Positions 24,591 through 37,500 of a DNA stretch of 64,000 nucleotides are shown piece after piece. The stretch is from positions 145,973,501-146,037,500 of the forward strand of contig NC_060212.1 in NCBI RefSeq assembly GCF_021130785.1, given 5' to 3'. The notes below the pieces were generated by a model. The model worked only from the letters and a program-made list of their open reading frames with translations, had not been told where the DNA came from and made no database searches. This DNA is from Homalodisca vitripennis. Its lineage: Eukaryota; Arthropoda; Insecta; Hemiptera; Cicadellidae. A program made the position numbers and the translations under genes. Every line of letters starts with the position of its first letter. The first letter of the stretch is position 1.

Positions 24591-25717
24591 ACTTTAGAAG
24601 ATTCAACAGCAACTTTTAAAATGTTTTAAACTACTCAGCCAAATGCCTTTGTTCCAAAGCGGATTGTTGACAAACCGGATCGATTGCCAGGTTGTGAGGC
24701 TTTCCGCCAATGGGCTTTAAATATAAGATCAACGATTTGGAAGTGGGTTGATTATAACCTCCAACGCACACCTGACGAATGCCTAGGATGCCATTTTAAA
24801 ATGTTTCCGTGGACTGCGTAGAACCTTTGAAATATCAAGCTATAAAAATATGAAGTATCATATAAACTCGTACAGTAATTGTCGATTGCATCAATTCAAG
24901 AAATTTCATGGCGACCACAAATGGTTCTATTTCCGGTTACAAACCGAAGTAGGTTGTATAGCAGTTCTATACTCATATCCGACCAGATAACGAGATCGGT
25001 CGTCAAGGTCTTCAACTGAAACACAATGAGATTCTGAGCAATGGTCGTATAGTGACTGTCCATCTACAAATATCGGTGACTCAGCCTCACTATAGCGGTC
25101 ACCTACCCGTTGGCCGTCACTTACTCACAGGTCGTAAACCTACGTCCATTCCAAAGATCCCTTATTCCGATTAACGATAGGTTCATTGGAACGGTGGACC
25201 AATGAGAATGCTATACTTGGATAGCCTTTATCTTAGAGGACTTTATCGGGGATCCCAAAACGTCTAGTGGTGTTCTCATTTGCAGTAATGGGACACAAAA
25301 CGACAGATAGTTTGGAGTGGTAGTGGAAGTGAATAACGAATGCGGATAGAATTCTTTTGAGCAGTTCGTAGCCCCTGGATGATCTTTAAGTGAGATAACG
25401 AGCATAAGTTTGATTGCAAAATTTGAGAAAGCTGGTCAGTCAAAAACATGGTTGATACTCAATAAACGTTCCTTTGAGCCGAGAGTAATACACTACTGAG
25501 TAAATGACAATATGAGGGAATCAATTCATTAACGTAGTCACTATTCAGGTATTATCTCAGTGTAGTTGCCATTTGGCTAAAATAGACTACCGGGATATGA
25601 CAAAGGTCCTTTGCCTCAAAAGGGGGTCTTTTAAGAAAACGTACTATATGGCGGGGCGGACACTTTACTGATGGAGACTAGAACAAAATTTGGTGATCGA
25701 AACTGTCCTGCAAGATC
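24591..25717. other. No gene recognised
   Basis: Moderately AT-rich unique DNA; no tandem repeat, intact element or exon-like segment was identified. Confidence 0.5.
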
Positions 25718-25945
25718 ATGCCTCATTACGGCTTATTATTTGTAGTTACTGGCGTACTTGAATACCCACCAAACTGTTCAGAATTATCAAGAACAGAGGA
25801 GAAGATTCATTGTGTTGTTACTGAAGTTCGGTCGGCCACGTGTGAAAATGTGGTTGCCAATTTTGTCAGAAGAGCGAAGGATAACTGTGGATTTTGTTAT
25901 TTAAATTCAAATGAGATTTTATTGGTACGCCTTTTATATTAGGAG
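25718..25945 (+). pseudogene. Probable C-terminal relic of a mariner-like transposase
   Basis: A 74-codon frame ends in a stop at 25940-25942. The middle, TEEKIHCVVTEV followed by ENVVANFVRRAKDNCGF, has the spacing of the last segment of insect mariner-like DD(E/D) transposases, which typically read L..RI...V.EV...M..NV..NF.RR...C...NG.HFEHL. The preceding VLEYPP sits where those proteins have a V-Y-PP segment. The catalytic core is not preserved. No terminal inverted repeats were found. It is inactive and the family call is by pattern only. Confidence 0.4.
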
Positions 25946-28900
25946 CCCGGCAATTAATTACCAATTAAAACCGTAGGAATATGATCGAGCAAGCAAGAAG
26001 ATTCTACGAAAAAGAGCTTGGAACTTGCGTTTTCAATGCCTTCATCATAATCCACGTAAAGGATTTGAAACGGTTTCGCCTCTGTTATCAATACAGGACT
26101 GTGGCCTGGTTGGGCCGCAGACGAGGTCACTGTCAGTGCCGTGCCTCGCGAACTGGCCGTGAAACTCGGTGTCACACATTACTGGAGGAGACCCGTGCTG
26201 TGATAAACCACCATAACTAACCTTGACAGCGAGGGGCTTGCTTCATGACTCCTCTGTTCCACTTTCTATCACTTTTTCATCACAAATTAAAATCATGTCC
26301 TGTTCGGGATTTGTGAGGGTCCATACAAGATGAGTAGACTCACATGGCAGTAAGTAAACCATGCCAAATGTTCAATTGTTGTGGTAGCCATGATGGTGAC
26401 ATAATTGGAATTAAATGTCCTTACAAAAATAGAAATGTATGCACGTTATTGGATTGTGTCAGTTTTAAATTCAGGATAGAATCATCTATGATGTGAAGAG
26501 ACTATCTTACACCAACATTGTTGCTACTGCCACTACCATCCTCTGGAAGACTTTGTGAATCCTGCCGTGAGAGAGCTGAAGTGACGTCTGTACATACTGC
26601 AGTAGCTCCGGTGCCTCGGAGAGAGAATGAGAGAGAGTAAGTTATATTTAAAGAGATGACGGACAAGACAGGTTAGGCCTCGAGATGAAATGACGTGTCT
26701 CGGTCCCCACCTGACGGCCTTGGCATACAAGTGGAAGGGACAACACCACACCACTGTCCAAACCGCGAACTTTACAACTTTCTGCTTGCTTAAAACTTTA
26801 TTCCTGGATATACAAAACTGTACACAGGGTTACATTTCAGGAATTGAAAGAGCTATAACAAAGTGCTTTCACGTTTTTTTTCTGATATCAAATATATACT
26901 AGGTAACTTGGCTAAAGAAGGAAAGTCAAATAAAATACCATTCACCGTTTTGCACTATTGGACTTGGAAAAAACTGTTGAATATAGGGACAACTTGCAAC
27001 TCTTATAAAGTACTGAAGGCAAGTCATTTATTATTTACGAAATTACATACAATGCTCGCAACTAAAAATTTCTGTTTTCGCGCTAGTGTTCCTAAACTGC
27101 TATTTTACTTTGCAGAGAATTTTAGTGTGGATTCACCATGAAAACAAAGTCCAACTGTATAAATTATCCACAGATATTGATAGTTGTTGTTAGCAAAATA
27201 CAACAATTAGGATAATTTAAAATATTTGGGGAAACGTTTCCATAAAACGTAAAAAAACTACATTCTAGTCACGTCAAACCAAGGCGTAATAATGACTACA
27301 CCTTTCCCTGGCCTGCCTGAAGCTATGACACAAAGGCCAGAGAATTTTTGGAACATTATAGACACTAGGCAAAACATACATCAAACACGAACGAGACCAA
27401 GATTTTGTTCGCTCAAACCTAGAGCCAAATAACAAAGGAAAAGTGCATACAGTTAGTATGGTCAAAGTCTATTAGAGCAGCCTGCACCAATCTAGTTCGA
27501 CATTTGAGGCAGTGTTGCTATATCTATCAGCTGCTCCCGGTAGGCCGTGGCTACGATCAAAATTACCTTTATTTGATTTACAAGTTGTTTGAAAAACAGA
27601 CGAATGAAACAACATACGTACGTACATTTGTTTATGGCAACATTTAATGATGTTTGTTGCAACAGACGTTGAGACGTGTCAATAATGCTTCACACAGGTA
27701 AAACTGGCAACAGTGTTTAGCGCGGGTTGTAGGGAGGGGGGATTGAAACGCAACAGCCAACATCGGACTGTTTTTGTGCGGGCTCCTTTAGTGTCAAAAA
27801 CGGTTTCGAGACCAAACGTAGTCCAATTATCGTTTTTTACAGATAAATTTAAAACCATTATATAATTTCTTGCACTATATGTGTAAATATAGAAACAATT
27901 TATTAAAAAAACCAATGTGTTGCAAACAAAGAGTTATATCTCAATACCTCTCGGATATAGTATGATATATATATAATATCCTAATAAAATCAAATAATTT
28001 ATAAATTAAAACCGTACAACACAATGATACTGATCGAATTTTTAAGTAGTAAGAAGGAGGACCATGCTGTTGCTGCTGGGAGGGAGTACCACTAGCAACT
28101 ACCAACTACCAACATCATTCGGAGTGGAAGTGCTGAAGTACTATTAAAAAGTATCATGATAATGATCCTCTTCCAGATGCGAGAGGAGTACCTGAAGTAG
28201 TTACATGAAAATCCCCTTAGCTGAAGTAACGCCAGAACCGGCCTACTTAGGTGGTTAGGAGAATATAGAAAAATATGTCATTATTCAGTAATACAAAATA
28301 TCAGTAACACTACGTTTCGATAACTATAATCACATATTTTTATCGGGTGGTTAGATGGTAAACCCCCTTTTAAGGTGGTTAAATCAATTTTGAGCTTGAA
28401 AAATACGTTTTAATTTTATTTCATGTCTCTTTCATATAAGTAAGCTAAGCACAGAAAAAGAATACATTTTTACTACTCCACGTGAAATTTCAGGCATTTT
28501 AAGTAGGAAATTCAGGTTTAAATACAAAAACAGCTGAAGATAAGGATATGAAATTTTACAGCATGTGACTGAGTTAGATTCAGATATTTACATGTTTTTG
28601 AATATTTGTTTTTGAACGAAATTTTTTTCACAAGTAGAAATACGTCTATTCAATATGCTATAACTCGTACATGCTGTTAAAGTTCACAACTTTATCTTGA
28701 GCCTGAATTGGGCCTGATTACAAACTGCCTACATTTCCCAATTTAAATACATGTCATATCACGAGGAGTGGTAAACAAATCTTCCCTACTTTTTTGTAAT
28801 GAGGGAGGTCATCTTAAAGAGCTATGAATTTAACTAAACAGTAGTTTCAAAACCCAAAATTGATTGCCACCTCATTAACCTCAATTGCAGTTTTATTGCA

Positions 28901-30429
28901 AATATCGAGCGTAGGTGCTCATCTTTTGTATCACTGAATAATGACAACTGTTCGAAAAATCCTTTTACATCCACAATTATTCCATCGTCAAAAACGAACT
29001 TTTACTAAAGAATTGGGAGCAATGCTTCAGCAGATGAGGATCCTTAATAGCCAGAAAGAGAAACAAGGAGTGTTCAAAATTCCATGACAGTTGACAGATT
29101 TTCTTCTTTACGAAAGAAAAAACGACGATGCACGAATTTGCTAAAAGTTATTATTTTATCTAAATCAAATTATAACCGATCAATTCGTGGTCAAGCTCTA
29201 ACTCTATTAGAGATTGCCACCCACCTAGGATCGCACCGCGGCTGTCGTGTGACACAGGGACGGCGCAAGTCACCTTGAGCACATACGCCGTACGGTACTC
29301 TGTCTTCATCGCTTACTGGAATTCTCTACTTGTTTTTCTATAAAACCATTAACAACACGACAAACATCGGCTCTTTCCTCATTCTGTATTATTCTCATTT
29401 TCTATTTATCCTTCAGCCAATTAAGTGCTTGCACAAGAACATTATTTCATTTGTCGAAGCAATCAATGATCCTTGGTAGCTTACATTAAACATTAGGAGG
29501 TCATTTACTATATTTCTGGAATGATTCAATGACTTAATTCATAAAATTGTCCTACCAAATAGAGGGTTACAAATGAAATAGTGTACGACCTACAGGGATA
29601 TGCCTAAAAGACATTCATTACCCATCTTATAGTTTTAAGGGATCTTTTTGGGAGGTTGTAATACAAAAATTTCCCATAAAAATTCATTTGGACGATTTTG
29701 TAAACTTCCATAAAACCCAAAATACTCGACGAAACAATAAAACATTTAGCATACATGTAGTTTTAAACGTTTATTTGTTACGTGTACAATTCAACAGTAT
29801 CGAAAATGTTACTTCAATATGTGGGAGTCAATATTTACCTTGGTAACAATTTGTTTTGAAATTCTCGAAATACCTCAACGATGATCAACTGAAAAACAAT
29901 AACTATATTGAATAATAATGTACGGTGGAATTATAAAAAACAACGTACCCAAGATCGGAAGGGAGCCAAAACTTATAGTTACAGCCCTGGAGTCAACCCC
30001 TTGAAAAGGTGAGTACGCTATAACCATGGGCGCCGCCATAAAATTTTATAGTGGGATTTTAAATACCGGGGGAAATATAAGGTTCTGTATTACGCTCCTG
30101 GGAAAGTTAGCGAAATCTACGTCTCAACAAGAATTTTACGTTATTAAAAGTTCTTAAAATATAATAGTTTATTACAACTCAGTGGACTTTGTATACTTGT
30201 GAAGAAGAGGGTGAGGTAAAATGCAGATTTTACAATTTACAAATCAAGCAATCAAGAAATGTTGACACCAGCCAAGGATAATGTTGAAGTTTGTGGATTT
30301 AACGAAAACAAAACTAAAGATTTGTGTAAAATCGTCCACATTTGCAATAATAAACAATGACTTACGAAAAGTAATATTTATTTTTTCATCGATTTCCCTG
30401 ATGTTGATATAATTTAATAGTTCAAGAAC
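25946..30429. other. Long stretch without a recognised gene
   Basis: Mostly AT-rich. Slightly GC-richer spots lie at 26080-26230, 26540-26760, 27690-27790 and 28060-28230, each with short open frames and no recognisable domain. No tandem array, no intact mobile element and no acceptor/donor-bounded exon with family homology were seen. Confidence 0.45.
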
Positions 30430-30790
30430 CAGGAAGGGTGCACCCTCTTGCCGGCGTCCACGGATATAGCCAGGCACCACTGCAGGTGTCACCAGAGGAA
30501 AGAAGGCGGCCACCCCGGCGCGCTCCAGGTGTCATTTCACGCTCACTAGTCGCTGTGAAATCGCTTCTGGATTTATTCCATTTCATTAACCAAGTCCCTC
30601 GTCAATTTGACTTGTTAATATCCCCCCTCCCTCTCGCCCCGCCTGCCACTCTTGCTCTTTATTCCCAGTTCCGGCCTCCAGCAGCCACACCGCACTCGCC
30701 ACTGCCCGCCAGCTGGTTCACGGCACGAGTCCTGCCTGGACCCTTCCTGACCTCTCCGAACTTCCTGTTCCAGTGGACGTGACACAACAC
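30430..30790. other. CpG-containing GC-rich patch, unassigned
   Basis: The most GC-rich non-repeat stretch in the left half (ACCCCGGCGCGCTCCAGG, CTCTCGCCCCGCCTGCCACT). Open on both strands over about 114 and 89 codons, but without recognisable protein. It could be a promoter or 5' exon of an unrecognised gene, or an old element. No TATA, start or splice arrangement decides between them. Confidence 0.35.
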
Positions 30791-30864
30791 TTCTGTTACT
30801 CATAGAGCATTACTTAACAAAATTACAGGTTCCGGTAATAATTAGGAGTAAATACGATTTATAA

Positions 30865-31030
30865 TATTTTATTGGCTATGCGTTAGCGAAGCCTCGTGGA
30901 ACTGGAAAAATTGCATTTCTATCAATCTATCTATCAGCCTGTCACACGATCTCAAAAACTAACTGACCTACAGTCTTGAAATTTTGCATGAAGCTTAATT
31001 TCCATAAATGCAACAGTGAGTTCCATTTTG
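30865..31030 (-). repeat. Dispersed repeat fragment with GAGGCTTCGCTAACGCATAG
   Basis: The minus-strand motif matches the families at 4690 and 5420. The adjacent plus-strand text ACGATCTCAAAAACTAACTG and CTTGAAATTTTGCATGAAG is typical of insect LINE 3' tails. Non-coding. Confidence 0.45.
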
Positions 31031-32519
31031 GTGCAAGTCACTAAATGCGAACGGAGAGAAACGCCCTGCCTGACATCAAAATGGCCGTGTTAGTCTGGCA
31101 CCTAGCGGCTACAGAGCAAACAAGCGTGATGCTTGTTCCGTGACGCGAAACAAAAAACTTACATCCATAGCCCGCCAAAAGAAGTAGTTACTTCCAAAAT
31201 AAAACCATTACAAACCATTTTAGTCGTAAATTACGAATTAGCACGCAATCATGAAATGAAAATTCTATCTTATAAACGGGAATAGTGAATTTTCGACTAC
31301 TTATTTTTGCACTGTAACAAGGCAAAGGTGGTAGTTATACGGTATAAACATACATATAATCTTGACCATACAGCGAATCAATACGGTTTTATACGGGCTC
31401 ACATTTTCCTCAGTTATGATAGAATGGCTGTTATTTGTATATAAACATTTAGTTAATATATATTTTCCAAACATTACCATGATATCAAGTGTGTATCTAG
31501 AGATCAAAACTACAAATTATAAGTTTAAAATATTAGACAAGGAGTTGTAACATTGTAATGGAGAGGCGACAGTGTCCAAATACCCTTCAGCCATGTACTC
31601 ACTACTACCTGCTGTTCCCTCCCTCCCCTACTTCCTGTGTGTGATAGTTGTTGCTACCCGATGCAGGGTTTTGTGGCACAGAACTGTTCCAGAGGCCTAC
31701 CAGTGACACAGATACTATAAGACCTAGCTGAATAGAGGAGGGTTATAATTTAACCCAAAATAACACTAAGTAATCAAACTACAAAAAAATATATACATAG
31801 TACACACAGTTTATATAATTTATTTTCAAATATTTTTCAATATACTAAGATACATTATTAATGAAAGATTTATGATTTTTTTACTATTCATTAATTGTGA
31901 TTTTGGATATCAAAGAGAAATTAAAAAAAAACACACCTGATTGTTTTTGTTTTTCATACCATTGTTAACTCCGATATTGGCCAAAATAACTGTGTAAATA
32001 GAGAAACCTCATTTCTGCTGCTGAGGATTAAATTGTTCCTAAAGTAAAGGTTAAGCACAATAACATAGTATCTTGTGTTACCTAATCTATTAAAACTATT
32101 CTACTCCTTTTCTTTGCCTATATCTTTCTACACAGTTTTTCCTCAATGTACATTTCATTCAATGTTATTTACACAATGAGTATTCGAAATTCACAAATTC
32201 TGGACGAATTTGAGAATTCACATATCAGTCATGGACAACAGAGCATTATAAATATTCAACAAGCTTATTACAAGTTAATACAATACTAAAACGTCTTTAT
32301 TACGGATCATTTAGATTTAGAATCAAATTTGACCGCCTATGGGTGCGTGAAGAGAAAAGGAAAAGGCAGGAAGTCTTGTCTCGGTGAAACGGTATAGAAC
32401 AAGGATTTCACGGCGGAATGCCTCCGCTCTCCGCACCCGGGCTGTGCTAATTGCTGGGGTCGTTACACGCGCAAGCTGGTACGAGTATATGGTATAACTA
32501 CTGTGTCTCTCACTCCAGA
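31031..32519. other. No gene recognised
   Basis: AT-rich except for a patch at 32320-32480 (CACCCGGGCTGTGC) next to the following array. No exon or element was recognised. Confidence 0.5.
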
Positions 32520-33062
32520 ACAATCGATAGTTTTACTGTATTTACCAATGTACATATATCGATTCTCACTGCCTAAGTCGATAGTTTTACTGTATTTACC
32601 AATGTACAAATATCGATTCTCACTGCCTAAGTCGATAGCTTTACTGTATTTACCAATGTACAAATATTGATTCTCACTGCCTAAGTCGATAGTTTTACTG
32701 TATTTACCAATGTACATATACCGATTCTCACTGCCTAAGTCGATAGCTTAACTGGATTTACCAATGTACAAATATCGATTCTCACTGCCTAAGTCGATAG
32801 CTTTACTTTTTTTACCAATGTACAATATTGATTCTCACTGCCTAAGTCGATAGTTTTACTGTATTTACCAATGTAAAAATATCGATCTCACTCCCTAAGT
32901 CAATAGCTTTGCTGTTTTTACCAATGTACAAATATCGATTGTCACTGCCTAAATCGATAGTTTTACTGTATTTACCAATGTACAAATATCGATTCTCACT
33001 GCCTAAGTCGATAGTTTTACTGTATTTACCAATGTACAAATATCGATCCTCACTGCCTAAGT
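32520..33062 (-). repeat. 54-bp minisatellite, about 10 copies, open on the minus strand
   Basis: TCGATAG(T/C)TTTACTGTATTT and CCAATGTACAAATATCGATT alternate at a 54-bp step from 32524. Because 54 is a multiple of three, the minus strand stays open over several units and would read an 18-residue repeat (YIGKYSKTIDLGSENRYL). Single-base indels near 32824 and 32885, and substitutions creating stops, break it into two pieces. No flanking gene was seen, so this is most likely a non-coding array whose period happens to preserve frame. Confidence 0.92.
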
Positions 33063-33984
33063 GAGATCAAATGACTATCGCCCAGGATTTACATAAGGGC
33101 TATAGCCTAGAGTGGCAGAAGTTCCCAAATATATAAAATAAAATATATTATAAAGATCTTAAAACGCAGGGAAATAAAGAGCCAAAAGGGCAGGCTTGAT
33201 TACTGTCGTATCGTTGCTACAATTAAAAAAATCAATATTCGATAGCCTAATAACTCTCTGCTAACAGATGTACATTGCAGTACAGTATATGTCGTCGAGC
33301 TACTGAAGACATATGAATTGGCTGACACTGGTTTGATGAAAATTTTATAGAGAAAGATTTTTCATTCATGTGTGACTGACTATTGTAACAGAGATGGATA
33401 TCTGTACTACCTCTAAAATCTCTTAAATTCTAGGCGATTACCGCGCAGATATCGGAATTTGACTAAATATTTGTAACCATCGCTATGATGATCGCGTAGT
33501 GTAACCTCATATCCACCGTTGCTGTGTATCTACTATCGCAATAGCCTATTGGAAGCAAATTTTCAAATCCGCATCTACTTTCGCCTGAGAAAGGAACGAA
33601 CTGTCACTTAAAGCCGCGAGTTTCCTTTTGAATTTCTGTGGTCTTTGGTCTTGAGAGATTTATTTGGTCTTAAGTCTTTGGAGGTGAATTGTTTACCATA
33701 CGCCGAGGCATTCTTGGAAATAGGGCGCCCCTTAGCAGAAGAATGTATTTGGAAGTTGAAGATTTACTAGAAAAAGACAAACCCAGCTAGCTCTATTGCT
33801 TATTTAGTGTCACCCTAATAAACTAGAAGAAAGAAACACAATAAATAAAGAAATGAACAATAAATAGTTACGTTAGCATTGTGTTTTAAATTACAATAGG
33901 TGAAGCGATATTTGTTGAAAATTGTGACTCGAGTTCTTTCGACACCAGGAAGTCCCAACTCCAGCCTGTGCTCTCTTCGTTTTT
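33063..33984. other. No gene recognised
   Basis: Unique AT-rich DNA; no repeat or exon-like segment was identified. Confidence 0.5.
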
Positions 33985-34228
33985 TTCGTTGTTGTTTTTT
34001 TTTTTAAGGAGAAGCCGATTCCCTGTTATGCCTTATTCTGCCCGTCCTCGTGGGCCACTGGCCTGTGCGAGGATCTTATCAAACAGAATAAAGAGGAGAG
34101 TCGATACAGTACAAGGTCGATGGTACTGATAAAAAGTGCAAGGGTCACAGACAGGATTCAAACCTGCGCTATCTCTAACTCAGACTCAAAGTCCAACATC
34201 TTAGACCGCTCGGCCATCGGCACTCCTA
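33985..34228 (-). mobile_element. tRNA-derived SINE with Leu/Ser-type head and A-rich tail
   Basis: On the minus strand, GTGCCGATGGCCGAGCGGTC (starting about 34223) is a class II tRNA 5' half with box A (TGGCCGAGCGG). It is followed by a short variable region and box B, AGGTTTGAATCCTG (about 34162-34149). The tRNA-like part leads into a unique body and ends in an A-rich tail (plus-strand T run 33995-34005, extended by AACAACAAC). Head, body and tail is the standard SINE layout, transcribed by Pol III from the internal A and B boxes. It cannot be a working tRNA because the 3' acceptor half does not pair with the 5' half. Target duplications are not obvious. Confidence 0.75.
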
Positions 34229-34383
34229 ATAGGTTTCGCTTTCCTTTTTGGGACCATCCTGTTATTTTTCAAGGTAGCAGAAGGATTCCCAACTGTCTTG
34301 TTTGTTGCCTAGCTTCTACGCCTCACCTGTTTTTCCCTCACTCCAGTTCATGATCTCCAAACGTGTGGTACAATAGCGTTTAT

Positions 34384-34562
34384 ACAGGAGTGTCTGTTAA
34401 TTACTATATCAAACTTCACTACTTGGATTTTCATGTTAAGATAAGACAGACAGACTGTAAACTAAGTAAAATAGGACTATACTTAAATGACATTTCTTAC
34501 TTATTCTAACCTAACAAATAAAATGGTGAAGTTTGATAGTGTAATTAATGGACACACCCTGT
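34384..34562. mobile_element. 179-bp MITE with 37-bp inverted ends and TTAT flanks
   Basis: The left end ACAGGAGTGTCTGTTAATTA continues to TATCAAACTTCAC. The right end reads GTGAAGTTTGATAGTG and then TAATTAATGGACACACCCTGT. The arms are inverted copies with few mismatches. TTAT occurs immediately outside both ends (34380-34383 and 34563-34566), a possible 4-bp target duplication. ACAGG...CCTGT ends resemble mariner-type MITEs, which would normally show TA, so the superfamily is undecided. Confidence 0.8.
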
Positions 34563-37500
34563 TTATCTGTGCGCCTCTGTTAAAAAGAGACAAATTAATT
34601 GTTACCGTAACCCATTACTGTATATTCAAGAGCCTATAAGATTTCGCTCGGAATACAGTAACAATCCACACAGTTTCTAATTTGTCAAAACGTTGACTAT
34701 ATATTTCTTAGTACATTAAGCTACGAATTTGTCTCGTCACCGCTGGAATTGAGCAACAATAAGCCGCCAGTATGAGTACTCAGCGGTGTTAAATGTTTGC
34801 TAATATAGAATTACGAAAAACTAAATGAATCATTTGGGAATAAACGTTTCCCTTTGAGTTATCAGACCCACTTATCGTGCCCGACGTGACCGCAGGCGAG
34901 ATCCGCGAATGCATGAACAAACAGCGGACTGGTGCAATAAAACATGCCCGAGACGGAACAGAAGAGCTCGGCTAAGTGAGTCACAATGCTGGGCCCACCG
35001 CCTGGGCGCTGCCGCGGCCTACACGGCTCCAATTGCGTAAACCGTGCAGTTTATATCCTGGTACAGTCAATTATCGATTATCAGATTCAACTATCGATTG
35101 TCAGATTCAACATACACAACGGAATCAAGAAACGATTCTCCGCTAACACGCTCCCACTATACGAGTGCACGGTCACACTAACTTCGGTTGTCCATGGAAA
35201 GGCAACGACATGCCGAAACGATTAGGAAAAAAATGGCGAATAAAGTGCACATACAGATATTTGCGAAAAAAGCTCACAAGGGCCAATGTGACAGTTTAGG
35301 GTAGTGGTTACGTTACTAGGAAATTAATATTTCGAGCTGCTTGGAGGTTAGTCATCACACAATATAATACCTAGGGTACATTCCTTCTGACCATACACCA
35401 CAGTTCAACCACCTTTCAGGTGTGTCATCACGTAATACAAAAGCCAGGGGCATTTCCGATTGGTACTTCCCGACCTCAGATCATGTCCCAGATCGTTCAA
35501 ATTTTCCGACGTCAGATCACGTTTATGAAAGGGACTAAAGGACCGATCGGAAATGACCCCGGCAATCGGTGGCGCTTATCCCGGACTTCTGGCGAAAAGA
35601 GAGATAAACATCCGTGGTGATGGTACACTAACTAAAACTCAGATCACGTGGGTGCTTTGTGTGCATAACATTTATAAGAACATGGAGGCTGTATCCTTTT
35701 TGTTCAAAAAGGTTAACTTTTTCGCTTTCTTCGCAGTGCGCTTTTTTCGCGACACCACCGAACCTGCGGTTTTAGCGTCTCGCTCCTAAGGTCGACGTAA
35801 AGTCCGGCTCTTGCACCCCCTCATGGTGATGCAACTCCTTTGATTTTGTAAAGAATATAGTCAAATGTAAATACACTCGATGGCAGTTCAAAAACAGGCA
35901 AGTTAATTTAGACGAATTAAGAGCCGACTGTACTGGTAGCCATGTTGATTTTAACCTCATAAAACATTGTTAAAACCTCACACTGTTACGCCCTTGTTGG
36001 TTGTAAAATGATAAAATATGTATCATTTTAAAGATTTGATTCTATGCGTTGTGTATTTTTTGTTAAATGTCACACTTTCCGTAATCGTACTGCAAAATAT
36101 TGGGTGTAAAAGTGGTTGGGGTGTCAAATCAAATTTGGACAAGTGGAGCTTACTCTACTGTGTCAGTTCAAGACGTGCAATCAAACTGGCTGTATGAATA
36201 CTGAACATCAGGTATTGAATATTTCACTGACACTGTTCATCCAGCAGTAAAACTGACTCTTTTAATTCAAAATTACTTTTTATTTTGTTATAATACAAAA
36301 ACATTAGTAAATTGATTAGAAGTCCTACGTAAATAAAGTTACTGTTTTTGTAGATTATAAAATTTTAATTTTCTTCGTGTTCGTTTATTTATATTTTAAT
36401 CAAAAGAACCTATAACCTAAATAGGTAAGGATATTATGGCCATAGTTCAACAATGCAATGTTATAATCAGGTGATAAGAACAGCTGATTGTTGTGGCTCA
36501 CAAGCAATGGTGTCACTCAATGACTCTTGATACGGTTTAATACATGGCCTTTTAAAATCAAATTATCTCACTTATTTCTCAAACAGATTTTCTTAAACTT
36601 GGTATCGCTGAATTTTTAATTAAATGGTGTAACTAAAATGTAACAACTGTGACTTTTTTATTATGCCGTTTTTAAGATATTAACGCTTTAAAGATTTAAG
36701 AAGCTGCCATTTTGAAAATAAAGCTTGTTAAAAATGTTATTTTTACTGTAATTAGGCCTTTACGTTATAAAGCTGTGTACAAAATTTCAACTTATTACAA
36801 GCCACTCTAAAATAAAAAATAAATAAGTGAAAACTACAAAGTGGCTGTACATTTAGGTAATTATAAAGTTTTGAAAGTTTGAATATGATATTTTGGTTTG
36901 TCTTTGGTCCAGGAATAATTAATACTTAAAAATATTGGTACAGAGTTCTGGGACACCCTGTACCAATGTATATTTGATCCCGGCTTGTGCAAGCATACCT
37001 TTAAAGTGATCAAAGTATAGTTAGAATTATTACAAAAATTGCAAAATACTTGTTTATACATTGACCGATATCGTTGACAAAAGTACCTTGGAAATTTGTG
37101 ACACCCTTTTGTGAACACCATTTACATACAGGCTATAATATAATGTAGCTTGATGAAAAATTGATTTTATATGTATCTCAGGTAAGTTAGCTGACTACCT
37201 TGTTTCATTATGGCAGCCGTTTATACCTTAAAAATTGACAACTCCCTTAATTATGTAACTAGAGAAAAAAACTTATTCTGGAATGAACATGACATTTCAA
37301 AAACATTTTGTATTATACAACTTTTTTGTATCGAAAGGTTTTAAAGATATTGATTACATGTAAATTCTCTGAGAGTAAAGTAATAGTCTTATTTGTCACA
37401 TAACCTAGCTACTTCTTCTGACTAATCCGGAGGGACTATTTACTTTTTCTTTAATATAAAAATCAATAATGTAAATAAAACTAAATGTATCTAACCTAAT

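Noticed and set aside
27274..27465. Minus-strand frame resembling a LINE C-terminus
   Set aside because: Only vague compositional similarity; no PRESCR, YADD or GxPQG block.
29950..29966. Sequencing-adapter remnant (AGATCGGAAG)
   Set aside because: The match stops after ten bases and the flanks are ordinary genomic sequence.
36930..36966. Element end GGGACACCCTGTA
   Set aside because: A single end without a partner inverted repeat within reach, so no element can be delimited.
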